Positions 16,876-23,410 of a stretch of DNA of 64,000 nt are shown here, in pieces. The stretch is from Sulfurovum sp. UBA5198 (GTDB lineage Bacteria; Campylobacterota; Campylobacteria; Campylobacterales; Sulfurovaceae): assembly GCA_002412865.1 (NCBI GenBank), contig DHVW01000016.1, positions 1-64,000 on the forward strand, given 5' to 3'. The notes under the pieces are model-generated. The model worked only from the letters and a program-made list of their open reading frames with translations. It was not told the origin of the DNA and made no database searches. The first letter of the stretch is position 1. Every line of letters starts with the position of its first letter. Position numbers and translations under genes: made by a program.

Positions 16876-16884
16876 TGTTATAAT
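16876..16884 (+). promoter_or_regulatory. Putative extended -10 promoter of the island operon
   Basis: TGTTATAAT gives a perfect TATAAT with an upstream TGn. Transcription would begin near 16891. The leader before the first membrane-protein gene would then be about 185 nt and contain the (GA)n tract and the leader hairpin. Confidence 0.5.
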
Positions 16885-16937
16885 ACTTACATGAAATTAC
16901 AAAATAAATTAACTATAATCAATTACAACCGCTCTTC

Positions 16938-16964
16938 GAGAGAGAGAGAGAGAGAGAGAGAGAG
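16938..16964 (+). repeat. (GA)13 simple sequence repeat in the leader of the island operon
   Basis: 27 nt of uninterrupted GA dinucleotide, preceded by GCTCTTC, which can pair with the repeat in several registers. The gene-free stretch 16776-17075 also holds the left palindrome, the promoter and a leader hairpin. A 46-codon ATG frame (16891-17031) spans the tract, encoding alternating Arg-Glu, but it has no RBS and no frame after the tract joins the gene at 17076. Dinucleotide tracts of this length slip during replication. Confidence 0.9.
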
Positions 16965-16981
16965 CAAAGTGCAATCTCATA

Positions 16982-17013
16982 TTTGGATATTGCGATATGA
17001 AACTATATCCAAA
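16982..17013 (+). promoter_or_regulatory. Leader hairpin downstream of the GA tract
   Basis: TTTGGATAT (16982-16990) and ATATCCAAA (17005-17013) form a perfect 9-bp stem with a 14-nt loop. A competing pairing GCAAT (16971-16975)/ATTGC (16989-16993) shares bases with it, so alternative leader folds are possible. Confidence 0.4.
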
Positions 17014-17075
17014 GGCTACTTCTCCACCTAATCACTGTGAATTTCAGAAATAAATATCAATAATAAGGATACAAA

Positions 17076-17687
17076 ATGCACGATTGGATAATGCCAATAT
17101 ATATTATGACTGGTGTAGCTATGGCGATTGGAGTCTATTTGACTATTCGCTATCGCCCATACTGTACACTCAAAAGCCCTGAGCTAGAAATTGCGATGGA
17201 GCTTCATCGCAAGAGGATAATGAATGAATCTATGAGCAGTGAAGAAATAGAGCAAAATAATCTTTATAAAAAACAGACGAAGAAGTTCAGTTTAGGATAT
17301 TTTTTATTATTCACGGTCACACTATTTCATATGTTAATAATGACAAGTAATGCATGGTTGTCATTGTCTCCTATATACTATTTATGCATGGTGTGCCTTT
17401 CTATATTATATGTAACAGCAAATTCTTCTACCTTCCCGTATTGTTATACACCATTTTTAGGCGTGTTTTTGTGGAATTATGATAATGATGATTTGGCTAC
17501 ACTCAATGTATATAGTAAAAAATATAGTGGCAAAAATCTGGACGAAGATGAGCTTAGGGTAATTGTGAACGAAGGATATGCGTTAAAATTTTTTGCATTT
17601 TATAGATTTGCTATAAATTTAGGTGTGGTGTTGCATCTATCATTAGATGTATGGTATGGTTTAAACGGAAGTTTAATAATTAAATAA
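17076..17687 (+). CDS. Four-helix membrane protein, island paralogue A (candidate immunity/accessory protein)
   Basis: 203 residues with hydrophobic segments near 5-24, 73-93, 95-113 and the C-terminus. The N-terminus (MHDWIMPIYIMTG ... YRPYC ... LKSPELEIAMEL) is closely matched by the gene at 17783: 29 of the first 48 residues are identical by eye. The middle and C-terminal parts diverge more. AAGGA lies upstream of the ATG. No known family was recognised. Four-helix inner-membrane proteins paired with small exported toxins are often immunity proteins, which is the reason for the suggested role. It ends in IIK, like its paralogue. Confidence 0.65.
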   Translation: MHDWIMPIYIMTGVAMAIGVYLTIRYRPYCTLKSPELEIAMELHRKRIMNESMSSEEIEQNNLYKKQTKKFSLGYFLLFTVTLFHMLIMTSNAWLSLSPIYYLCMVCLSILYVTANSSTFPYCYTPFLGVFLWNYDNDDLATLNVYSKKYSGKNLDEDELRVIVNEGYALKFFAFYRFAINLGVVLHLSLDVWYGLNGSLIIK

Positions 17688-17688
17688 A

Positions 17689-17700
17689 GGCGAATTCGCC
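17689..17700. repeat. 12-bp perfect palindrome after paralogue A
   Basis: GGCGAATTCGCC lies 1 nt after the stop codon and 15 nt before the stub ATG. It has no counterpart after paralogue B, where the RTX gene follows directly. It may be an operator, recombination scar or weak hairpin. Confidence 0.4.
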
Positions 17701-17715
17701 AAAAAGGAATGAAAA

Positions 17716-17766
17716 ATGGCCAAACAATATACTTGTGATTGTAGTGCAACGAGTAATAAATATTAA
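17716..17766 (+). pseudogene. 16-codon stub homologous to the start of the RTX gene
   Basis: An RBS (AAAAAGGA) and ATG open a frame encoding MAKQYTCDCSATSNKY, which stops at TAA. It matches the start of the RTX protein (MSNKTCDCTEKSNKL) in the TCDC and SNK blocks, and sits in the same position relative to paralogue A as the RTX gene does to paralogue B. The homology ends at AATAAAT (17755-17761), where the sequence switches to the leader of paralogue B. That 7-mer also occurs in the leader of paralogue A (17049-17055) and in the RTX gene (18456-18462). I read it as a duplication or deletion junction. The peptide may still be made. Confidence 0.7.
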
Positions 17767-17782
17767 TAACAAGGACACATAA

Positions 17783-18409
17783 ATGCACTATTGGATAATG
17801 CCACTTTATATTGTTTCAGGAATAGTGATGTTGGTATCAGCATATTTTTCTTTTAAATATAGACCGTATTGTATGCTCAAAAGCCCTGAGCGAGAAATTG
17901 CAATGGAGTTGCGCCGCAAGAAACTACGCACAATAGAACTTGGCGTAAAAAATGAAATGAGCAACGAAGAAGAGAAGCAATATGATTATTTTATGCACAA
18001 TCATTATCTGAATGGCTTTTGGCAAGACCAAGTACTTCATTCGTCAGCAAGTATACATATTTTGTTGCTTATAGTTTTATCAGTATCATCATTGGAATTT
18101 GCCAACCTGATACCCATATATTTTACTAGTGGTTTTTTGATTGTAATAGGCACTGGAGCTATGCTTCCAGCAATAAACGGTTTAAATATTTTTTGTACAA
18201 TTGACACGAATGGAATCGAGTTGGAAATATTAAATTCACATCACGAACAAATACATGGGCAAATTCTGTATAAAGAAGATGAAAGAAATATTAAAAATAC
18301 AAAATGGGAAGCCAATGCATTTAGATGGCGAGAATATAGTTTGTTGACTGGGTTATTGATACATTTATATGCGTCTTTGTTACTCTTGGTAACATCAATA
18401 ATTAAATAA
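17783..18409 (+). CDS. Four-helix membrane protein, island paralogue B (candidate immunity/accessory protein)
   Basis: 208 residues. The N-terminus MHYWIMPLYIVSGIVM ... YRPYC ... LKSPEREIAMEL mirrors paralogue A. The leader is also duplicated: AATAAATAT-AATAA-AAGGA precedes both ATGs. Further hydrophobic segments lie near 84-125 and at the C-terminus. The central soluble loop differs from A, with more charged residues (NEMSNEEEKQYDYF). The RTX gene follows 10 nt downstream, so the two are almost certainly co-expressed. No known family was recognised. An immunity role is inferred from pairing and topology; a secretion accessory is an alternative. Confidence 0.65.
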   Translation: MHYWIMPLYIVSGIVMLVSAYFSFKYRPYCMLKSPEREIAMELRRKKLRTIELGVKNEMSNEEEKQYDYFMHNHYLNGFWQDQVLHSSASIHILLLIVLSVSSLEFANLIPIYFTSGFLIVIGTGAMLPAINGLNIFCTIDTNGIELEILNSHHEQIHGQILYKEDERNIKNTKWEANAFRWREYSLLTGLLIHLYASLLLLVTSIIK

Positions 18410-18419
18410 AGGAAATATA

Positions 18420-19535
18420 ATGAGTAATAAAACATGCGATTGCACTGAAAAAAGCAATAAATTAACTGATTTAGAGGTAGCTGAGCTATCAATTTTTGTT
18501 ACTCAATATGTACTAGATGCTTTAATTCCTAGGAAATATAAAAATACAGAAATTCTACTAGACCACCTGCTGAGTGTTCCAGATTTGGCAGTTAAATTTG
18601 CAGACACTATTGTAAAAAGTAGAATAGATGGTAATATAGCATGGGGCGAAGTGGAAGAAATATTTGGAGCGGCTGCCACATTGTTGGCAACACTTGGTCG
18701 GCTTGCTGGCGTAGTAAGTCCATGGGTTGCCGCAGTAGATTCTATTCAGCAGATGTACTTTCTATTAAAAGATGCCATAGATAGTAGTTCCCCACTAAGA
18801 CGAGCCCTTGATCAATTAACCGAAGGCAAGAAAGTAGCTCTAAACATTACTGGTGACGATAGCGACAATGTCATTGATGGTGGTAAACTCGGAGACACAC
18901 TAGATGGAATGGGTGGCAACGATACCATACGAGGGGGATGTGGTAATGATATGATTGATGGCGGAGATGGCAACGATACGCTCTATGGCGAAGGTTGCAA
19001 TGATACAATCAGTGGCGGAGACGGAAATGACACTCTTTATGGCGGAGCCGGAAAAGATATACTTACTGGAGGAGTCGGCAAAGACATGCTAACAGGAGGA
19101 GCTGGAGCTGATAAGTTTATAATTAGCATTACAGATATTCTTGATGGTCAAGACACAATCACTGATTTTAAACATGGTGTTGATAAGATTGAACTAAGCG
19201 GATTTTCCTTTAATGCTCAAAATTTTAAAGATGTTACAGCAGGGGATCAAGTTAGGGACTCCAATGACTATATTTTATACAACAGTACAACTGGTAATTT
19301 GTTTTATGATCCAGATGGGTGGGACTATGCAAATGGTGGCAATAATGGTGCTGTAGCTAAATTGATAGCTCATTTTGATAATGGTCCAACATTAACATAT
19401 TCTGATTTTACTGGGCTAATTGACGCAAGTGAAGGCACTAAGCCTAGCTTGCCTGGAGTAAGTGTATATTACGATCCATCATATAATCCGTTGAATAATA
19501 TAGTACCTAGTTCATATTATTATCATTATTTATAA
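18420..19535 (+). CDS. Small RTX (hemolysin-type Ca-binding) exoprotein, candidate type I secreted effector
   Basis: 371 residues. The N-terminal domain (1-140) has a TCDC motif at 5-8 and a hydrophobic Ala/Gly-rich stretch at 81-107 (IFGAAATLLATLGRLAGVVS), then a helical part. Residues about 147-229 hold roughly nine GGxGxDxLx nonapeptides. Cys174 and Cys193 replace usual residues in two of them. The C-terminal block (DKFIISITDILDGQDTITDF) resembles the serralysin/RTX secretion tail. About 100 further residues, Tyr-rich at the very end, follow. No signal peptide is seen, so type I secretion is likely. The hydrophobic stretch suggests membrane insertion, as in pore formers or glycine-zipper bacteriocins, but no enzymatic motif was found. 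GC and codon use look richer than in its neighbours. Confidence 0.78.
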   Translation: MSNKTCDCTEKSNKLTDLEVAELSIFVTQYVLDALIPRKYKNTEILLDHLLSVPDLAVKFADTIVKSRIDGNIAWGEVEEIFGAAATLLATLGRLAGVVSPWVAAVDSIQQMYFLLKDAIDSSSPLRRALDQLTEGKKVALNITGDDSDNVIDGGKLGDTLDGMGGNDTIRGGCGNDMIDGGDGNDTLYGEGCNDTISGGDGNDTLYGGAGKDILTGGVGKDMLTGGAGADKFIISITDILDGQDTITDFKHGVDKIELSGFSFNAQNFKDVTAGDQVRDSNDYILYNSTTGNLFYDPDGWDYANGGNNGAVAKLIAHFDNGPTLTYSDFTGLIDASEGTKPSLPGVSVYYDPSYNPLNNIVPSSYYYHYL

Positions 19536-19565
19536 TACTATTAATAGTACTAAACAAAGTCAGAT

Positions 19566-19587
19566 TACACAAGCACTTGCTTGTGTA
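19566..19587. terminator. Palindrome copy 2, terminator-like hairpin after the RTX gene
   Basis: It contains the same 18-nt palindrome as 16809-16826, here extended to a 9-bp stem (TACACAAGC/GCTTGTGTA). It is followed by a TGTTTTGATTTTTTC stretch, which fits a Rho-independent terminator. Confidence 0.65.
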
Positions 19588-19642
19588 GAATGTTTTGATT
19601 TTTTCAACTCTTTAAGTTTTTATTCAATATTTTCACCAATTA

Positions 19643-19684
19643 GCAGAAGATAGTAGAAATATACAGCATTTAATATAGATTTTA
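19643..19684 (+). repeat. Right copy of the 42-bp direct repeat (attR-like)
   Basis: Identical over 42 bp to 16765-16806, including the bases that encode the last codons and stop of ffh in the left copy. Here those bases are non-coding. It ends 9 nt before the rpsP promoter-like sequence. Confidence 0.9.
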
Positions 19685-19693
19685 TAAAGCTTA

Positions 19694-19702
19694 TGGTATA
19701 TT
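19694..19702 (+). promoter_or_regulatory. Putative extended -10 promoter for rpsP operon
   Basis: TGGTATATT lies 65 nt upstream of the rpsP ATG and just outside the right direct repeat. The ribosomal operon therefore keeps its own promoter despite the island. Confidence 0.4.
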
Positions 19703-19766
19703 TTCATCTCTAAAATGACTTATGAATTCATAAGCAGTTAAAGCATTGCAAAATTAAGGAAAAAAC

Positions 19767-19997
19767 ATGACAACAATCAGAATGACAAGAATGGGTAGAA
19801 AAAAGAAACCTTTTTATAGATTAGTAGTAACAGATAGCAGAAAAAGAAGAGATGGTGGTTGGATAGAATCAATCGGACATTATAACCCAGTGTCTGCTGA
19901 AAAAGTTTTAGTTGTTGATACTGAGAGACTAAACTATTGGTTAAGTGTTGGTGCTCAAATGAGTGATACAGTTAGAAAATTAACTACTGCCAAATAA
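19767..19997 (+). CDS. rpsP: 30S ribosomal protein S16
   Basis: 76 residues, the short form usual in this phylum. The typical start TTIRMTRMGRKKKPFYRLVV and a DSRKRRDGGWIESIGHYNP segment are visible. S16 binds 16S rRNA in the 5' domain and aids 30S assembly. AAGGA lies upstream of the ATG. It is the first gene of rpsP-khpA-rimM-trmD-rplS. Confidence 0.97.
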   Translation: MTTIRMTRMGRKKKPFYRLVVTDSRKRRDGGWIESIGHYNPVSAEKVLVVDTERLNYWLSVGAQMSDTVRKLTTAK

Positions 19998-20004
19998 TTC
20001 TTAT

Positions 20005-20247
20005 ATGACCACAGAATTCATCACGGCATATGTTAAGCTTTTGGTCACGATGCCAGAAGCAGTACGAGTTGAGATGGTTAATTCAAACGATGAGTGTGAA
20101 GAGATAGTTATATTCGTTGATTCTAGTGATATAGGAAAAGTAATAGGAAAAGATGGCAAAATGATTAATGCCATAAAAACATTCATTTCTGGTTGTAAAG
20201 CCAAAGGTGGAAAAAATTATCGTATTAGCGTACAGACAATAAACTGA
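20005..20247 (+). CDS. khpA: KH-domain RNA-binding protein KhpA
   Basis: 80 residues, a single type II KH domain with the GxxG loop in IGKVIGKDGKMINAI. It binds RNA and is commonly encoded between rpsP and rimM. It lies 7 nt after rpsP and overlaps rimM by 1 nt (the TGA/ATG junction). Confidence 0.92.
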   Translation: MTTEFITAYVKLLVTMPEAVRVEMVNSNDECEEIVIFVDSSDIGKVIGKDGKMINAIKTFISGCKAKGGKNYRISVQTIN

Positions 20248-20780
20248 TGAAACTAATTAGTGAAAAACTTTTTATAGCCCAAATCGGACGAACAGTCGGA
20301 CTTATGGGTGATCTTAAACTCCATTTACATACAGATTTTCCAGAACAATTCAAAGTAGGTTCTATTTTTGAAAGCGATAGAGGAAATATCGAGATAATAT
20401 CATACAATCCTACCCGAGGTATAATCCGTTTTAGAGGATATGAAGGTATGGATAGTGCAAAAAAACTAACCAATGCTAAAATATATACAACTCAAGAAAA
20501 GACCGAAGATGAGTGTAAACTGAAACAGAATGAATATTTTTGGTTTGATATTATAGGTTGTAAAGTAGTTGAAGATGACGAAGTTTTGGGTGTTATAGAG
20601 GATATTGATAGGCTTGGAGCTACTGATTATCTAGATATCATTACAGATGATGTATTGGTTGAAAACGGGCTACCAAAACGATTTCTAATCCCTTATATTC
20701 CTAGATATATAGCATCAGTTGATTTGGAAAAAAAAGAGCTAACATGCAAAGATGCCAAGGTGATTTTGGAGAATAGCTAA
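20247..20780 (+). CDS. rimM: 16S rRNA-processing protein RimM
   Basis: 177 residues. The N-terminal beta-barrel has IAQIGRTVGLMGDLKLHL, and the C-terminal PRC-barrel has the FWFDIIGCKVV and LIPYIPRYI segments. It binds S19 during maturation of the 30S head. It is joined by 1-nt overlaps to khpA and trmD. Confidence 0.94.
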   Translation: MKLISEKLFIAQIGRTVGLMGDLKLHLHTDFPEQFKVGSIFESDRGNIEIISYNPTRGIIRFRGYEGMDSAKKLTNAKIYTTQEKTEDECKLKQNEYFWFDIIGCKVVEDDEVLGVIEDIDRLGATDYLDIITDDVLVENGLPKRFLIPYIPRYIASVDLEKKELTCKDAKVILENS

Positions 20781-21478
20781 TGAAATTCACATTTGTGACG
20801 CTATTTCCAAATATTGTAAGTGGATATTTTTCTGAGAGTATTTTAGCCAAAGCAATTGAAAATAAAATAATAGAGATAGAGTACTCAAATCCTAGAGATT
20901 TTACCACAGATAAACATGGCAAGGTAGATGCACCAATGGTTGGTGGTGGAGCAGGGATGCTTATGTCGCCTCAGCCACTATTTGATACCATTGAATGCAT
21001 AAAATCAAAAGATAACAATACCCACATAATTATGATGACTCCAGTTGCCAAAAAATTTACTCAAAATGACGCTATTAGATTATCTAAAAAAAGTCATATT
21101 GTACTTATTAGTGGTAGATATGAGGGTATTGATGAGCGAATTATCGAAACCTCTGTCGATGAGGTTTTTTCAATAGGAGATTTTATTATAACAGGTGGCG
21201 AACTTGCTAGTTTGGTTGTTTGTGATTCTATTAGCAGACAAGTCGAAAATGTTCTTGGTAATACAGACTCATTAAGTGGCGAGAGTTTTGAGGAGAATAT
21301 ACTAGAAGCTCCAGCTTTTACAAAACCTGATAATTTTAAAGAAAAGTCAATAGTTTCAGAATACCTAAAGGGAAACCACGGTAAAATTACAGCCTTAAAA
21401 AGGGCGTTATCGCTCTATAAAACAGAATATTTCAGACCTGACTTGTACAGCAAGATCAAACAAAAGGCAAAAAAATGA
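20780..21478 (+). CDS. trmD: tRNA (guanine37-N1)-methyltransferase
   Basis: 232 residues of the SPOUT trefoil-knot family. VGGGAGMLMSPQPL and the knot motifs LISGRYEGIDERI and SIGDFIITGGELAS are visible. It methylates G37 of tRNAs with S-adenosylmethionine, preventing frameshifts. It overlaps rplS by 4 nt (ATGA). Confidence 0.97.
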   Translation: MKFTFVTLFPNIVSGYFSESILAKAIENKIIEIEYSNPRDFTTDKHGKVDAPMVGGGAGMLMSPQPLFDTIECIKSKDNNTHIIMMTPVAKKFTQNDAIRLSKKSHIVLISGRYEGIDERIIETSVDEVFSIGDFIITGGELASLVVCDSISRQVENVLGNTDSLSGESFEENILEAPAFTKPDNFKEKSIVSEYLKGNHGKITALKRALSLYKTEYFRPDLYSKIKQKAKK

Positions 21479-21834
21479 GAAACAGATTTATAGATAGCTT
21501 TGAAAAAGCACAAACAGAGAGCAAAAACATTCCTCAGTTCAGAGCTGGTGATACACTAAAAGTATCAGTAAGAATTACTGAAGGCGTAAAAGAGAGAGTA
21601 CAGGCTTATGAAGGTCTTTGTATTGCTATCAGAGGTGAAGGCACAGGCAGAACATTTATGGTTCGTAAAATGGGTGCTAACAGTATCGGTGTTGAGAGAA
21701 TATTTCCATTATATTCTGATGCCATTGAGAGCATTGAAGTTCTTAGAAGAGGTAGAGTTAGAAGAGCAAAACTTTTCTATCTTAGAGAACTTAAAGGTAA
21801 AGCAGCTCGTATTAAAGAGCTTAGACGCAAATAA
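21475..21834 (+). CDS. rplS: 50S ribosomal protein L19
   Basis: 119 residues with the L19 features FRAGDTLKVSVRITEG, RVQAYEGLCIAIRGEG and a basic C-terminus (RAKLFYLRELKGKAARIKE). It lies at the 30S-50S interface. It is the last gene of the block and is followed by a strong hairpin. Confidence 0.97.
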   Translation: MRNRFIDSFEKAQTESKNIPQFRAGDTLKVSVRITEGVKERVQAYEGLCIAIRGEGTGRTFMVRKMGANSIGVERIFPLYSDAIESIEVLRRGRVRRAKLFYLRELKGKAARIKELRRK

Positions 21835-21839
21835 TCTTC

Positions 21840-21863
21840 AATTAGTCGCATAAGCGACTAATT
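21840..21863 (+). terminator. Hairpin after rplS
   Basis: AATTAGTCGC and GCGACTAATT form a perfect 10-bp stem with an ATAA loop, 5 nt after the stop. There is no long U-tract (ATC follows), so read-through into the next gene is possible. Confidence 0.65.
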
Positions 21864-21871
21864 ATCACTTC

Positions 21872-22453
21872 ATGAAAATATTACAAATCATACTTAATCG
21901 CACTATTACCATATTTCAATTTTTATTAGTTGTTGTATATCTACTGTTTGAAGAGTTGATTTGGGATAGATTAATTGTTCCAATTGATAACTATATATCA
22001 TCACTAAAAATATTACAATCTCTTGAGCAAAAACTATTAGCTACCAATAGGGTTGTAATAGTTATATTATTTGTAGCTCTATTTGTTGTTGTTGAGCTTG
22101 TAGGCATAGTTGCAGCTGGTATTGCCTTAAGCGGAAATGTTGTTGGTGGAGTATTACTATATCTTAGTAAAATACCAATTGCAGCTTTTACATTTTGGAT
22201 GTTTGGTGTAGTTAAGATACAGCTAATGACATTTGGATGGTTTAAATTATCATATGAAAAACTAATGTCTGCAATAGAGTGGATAAAATCTACAAGTGCG
22301 TATAAAACAATTATGTTAAGAATTCATAATTTAAAACTAAAAATCAAAGCTATTTACAAACTCATAAAAGAACAACTCCCGCAATTAAATGGTGGTTTTA
22401 TAGAAAAAACTAGACTAATATACACAATAATAAAGAAAAATATAAATAAATAA
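21872..22453 (+). CDS. Uncharacterised membrane protein
   Basis: 193 residues, basic, with membrane helices near 8-28, 60-82 and 84-112, and a lysine-rich helical C-terminal third. No domain was recognised; similar proteins occur after rplS in related genomes as far as I recall. The ATG lies 8 nt after the rplS hairpin, and no clear ribosome-binding site is seen. Confidence 0.6.
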   Translation: MKILQIILNRTITIFQFLLVVVYLLFEELIWDRLIVPIDNYISSLKILQSLEQKLLATNRVVIVILFVALFVVVELVGIVAAGIALSGNVVGGVLLYLSKIPIAAFTFWMFGVVKIQLMTFGWFKLSYEKLMSAIEWIKSTSAYKTIMLRIHNLKLKIKAIYKLIKEQLPQLNGGFIEKTRLIYTIIKKNINK

Positions 22454-22479
22454 ATAAACAACCTCATTGTATCTCTTTA

Positions 22480-22488
22480 TGCTATAAT
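22480..22488 (+). promoter_or_regulatory. Putative extended -10 promoter of the Sel1-protein/ABC operon
   Basis: TGCTATAAT, a perfect extended -10, lies 29 nt upstream of the TTG start. Confidence 0.5.
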
Positions 22489-22516
22489 TATTTATCTAAT
22501 TCTAAAAGAGAATATA

Positions 22517-23410
22517 TTGAAAAAAATAGAAATAATTTTAATACTAATGTTGTTTTCATTTAATTTACACGCAGATGATGTAGATGGTCTAAGTGAGAAT
22601 GTGTATACTAGTAGGATTGATATACAAAAAGATGCATGCAAAAATGGAAATATAGAAGGATGTTTACAAGTAGCTATAAGTTACGCAAGGCTGGATAAAG
22701 CTAATAAAGATGACAGTTCTATGGTAGAATATGCAAATATGGCTTGTGATGGTGGCAATGCAAATGGGTGTAATCTATTGGGCCTATTTTATTTGTCTGA
22801 CGGGAGAAGTAAAAATCTAGATTTATCTATTAAATATATGATAAAAGCATGCGAAAACAAGAGCACATTTGGTTGTGGATTATTAGGAAAAATATATGAA
22901 AATGGCTATGAAGATATAAAGTCAAATGGCACTAATGCACTATTGTATTATGAAAGAGCTTGCAATATTGGAGATAAAAATCAGTCGATTTGTATGGTAG
23001 CAGGGTTAAAGCATCACGAGGGAGAAATAACTCCAAGGGATTATAATAAAGCACGAGAATATTATAAAAAAGATATAGCTTTGAATCCAGATGCGATTGG
23101 AAGTTATTTAAATATATTTGAAATTGATTTGGTGCAAAATAGGGCTTTTAATCAAAGATTACTAATAGACTTTAAGAAAAAATATCGCTCAATAAAATCA
23201 GCTATGATGTATCTTGATATGTTAGAAATATTTAGGTTGACCGCGCAAGGTAAAAATGTAAAAATATCTAAATGGCAAAAAGATTATAAAACTAATAAAA
23301 TAGATGGCTGGGATTTCTCATCAATTGATAGCTGGATAAAAGATAATAAAGATGTAAAAATAAAAACAAAATTAGAAAACTTACGAAAAATATTTAAAGA
23401 AGAAAAATAA
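22517..23410 (+). CDS. Secreted Sel1-repeat, cysteine-rich protein (Hcp-like)
   Basis: 297 residues starting at TTG (AAAGAGA lies upstream; no ATG fits the signal peptide). A signal peptide (MKKIEIILILMLFSFNLHA) is followed by four or more Sel1/TPR-like units with paired Cys, for example ACKNGNIEGCLQVA, ACDGGNANGCNLLG and ACENKSTFGCGLLG. This spacing is that of the Helicobacter cysteine-rich proteins, whose helical hairpins are tied by disulfides. The C-terminal 110 residues lack Cys. The function is unknown; family members bind peptidoglycan fragments or partner proteins in the periplasm. The ABC ATPase gene begins directly after its stop. Confidence 0.8.
   Translation: MKKIEIILILMLFSFNLHADDVDGLSENVYTSRIDIQKDACKNGNIEGCLQVAISYARLDKANKDDSSMVEYANMACDGGNANGCNLLGLFYLSDGRSKNLDLSIKYMIKACENKSTFGCGLLGKIYENGYEDIKSNGTNALLYYERACNIGDKNQSICMVAGLKHHEGEITPRDYNKAREYYKKDIALNPDAIGSYLNIFEIDLVQNRAFNQRLLIDFKKKYRSIKSAMMYLDMLEIFRLTAQGKNVKISKWQKDYKTNKIDGWDFSSIDSWIKDNKDVKIKTKLENLRKIFKEEK

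Larger units (their letters stand above)
16765..19684 (+). mobile_element. 2.9-kb island inserted between ffh and rpsP, flanked by 42-bp direct repeats
   Basis: The island holds a promoter-like sequence, a (GA)n tract, two paralogous membrane-protein genes, a 16-codon stub and an RTX gene. It is bounded by perfect 42-bp direct repeats, the left one overlapping the ffh 3' end. An identical 18-nt palindrome occurs near both ends (16809-16826, 19568-19585). The ffh-rpsP neighbourhood is normally uninterrupted in the phylum. No integrase or transposase is inside, so this is either a non-autonomous element or DNA brought in by recombination. An integrase acting in trans is possible but unproven. 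Confidence 0.65.

Noticed and set aside
16891..17031. 46-codon frame containing the GA tract as an Arg-Glu repeat gene
   Set aside because: No ribosome-binding site, very short, no recognisable protein, and no frame after the tract reaches the next gene. Treated as leader RNA.
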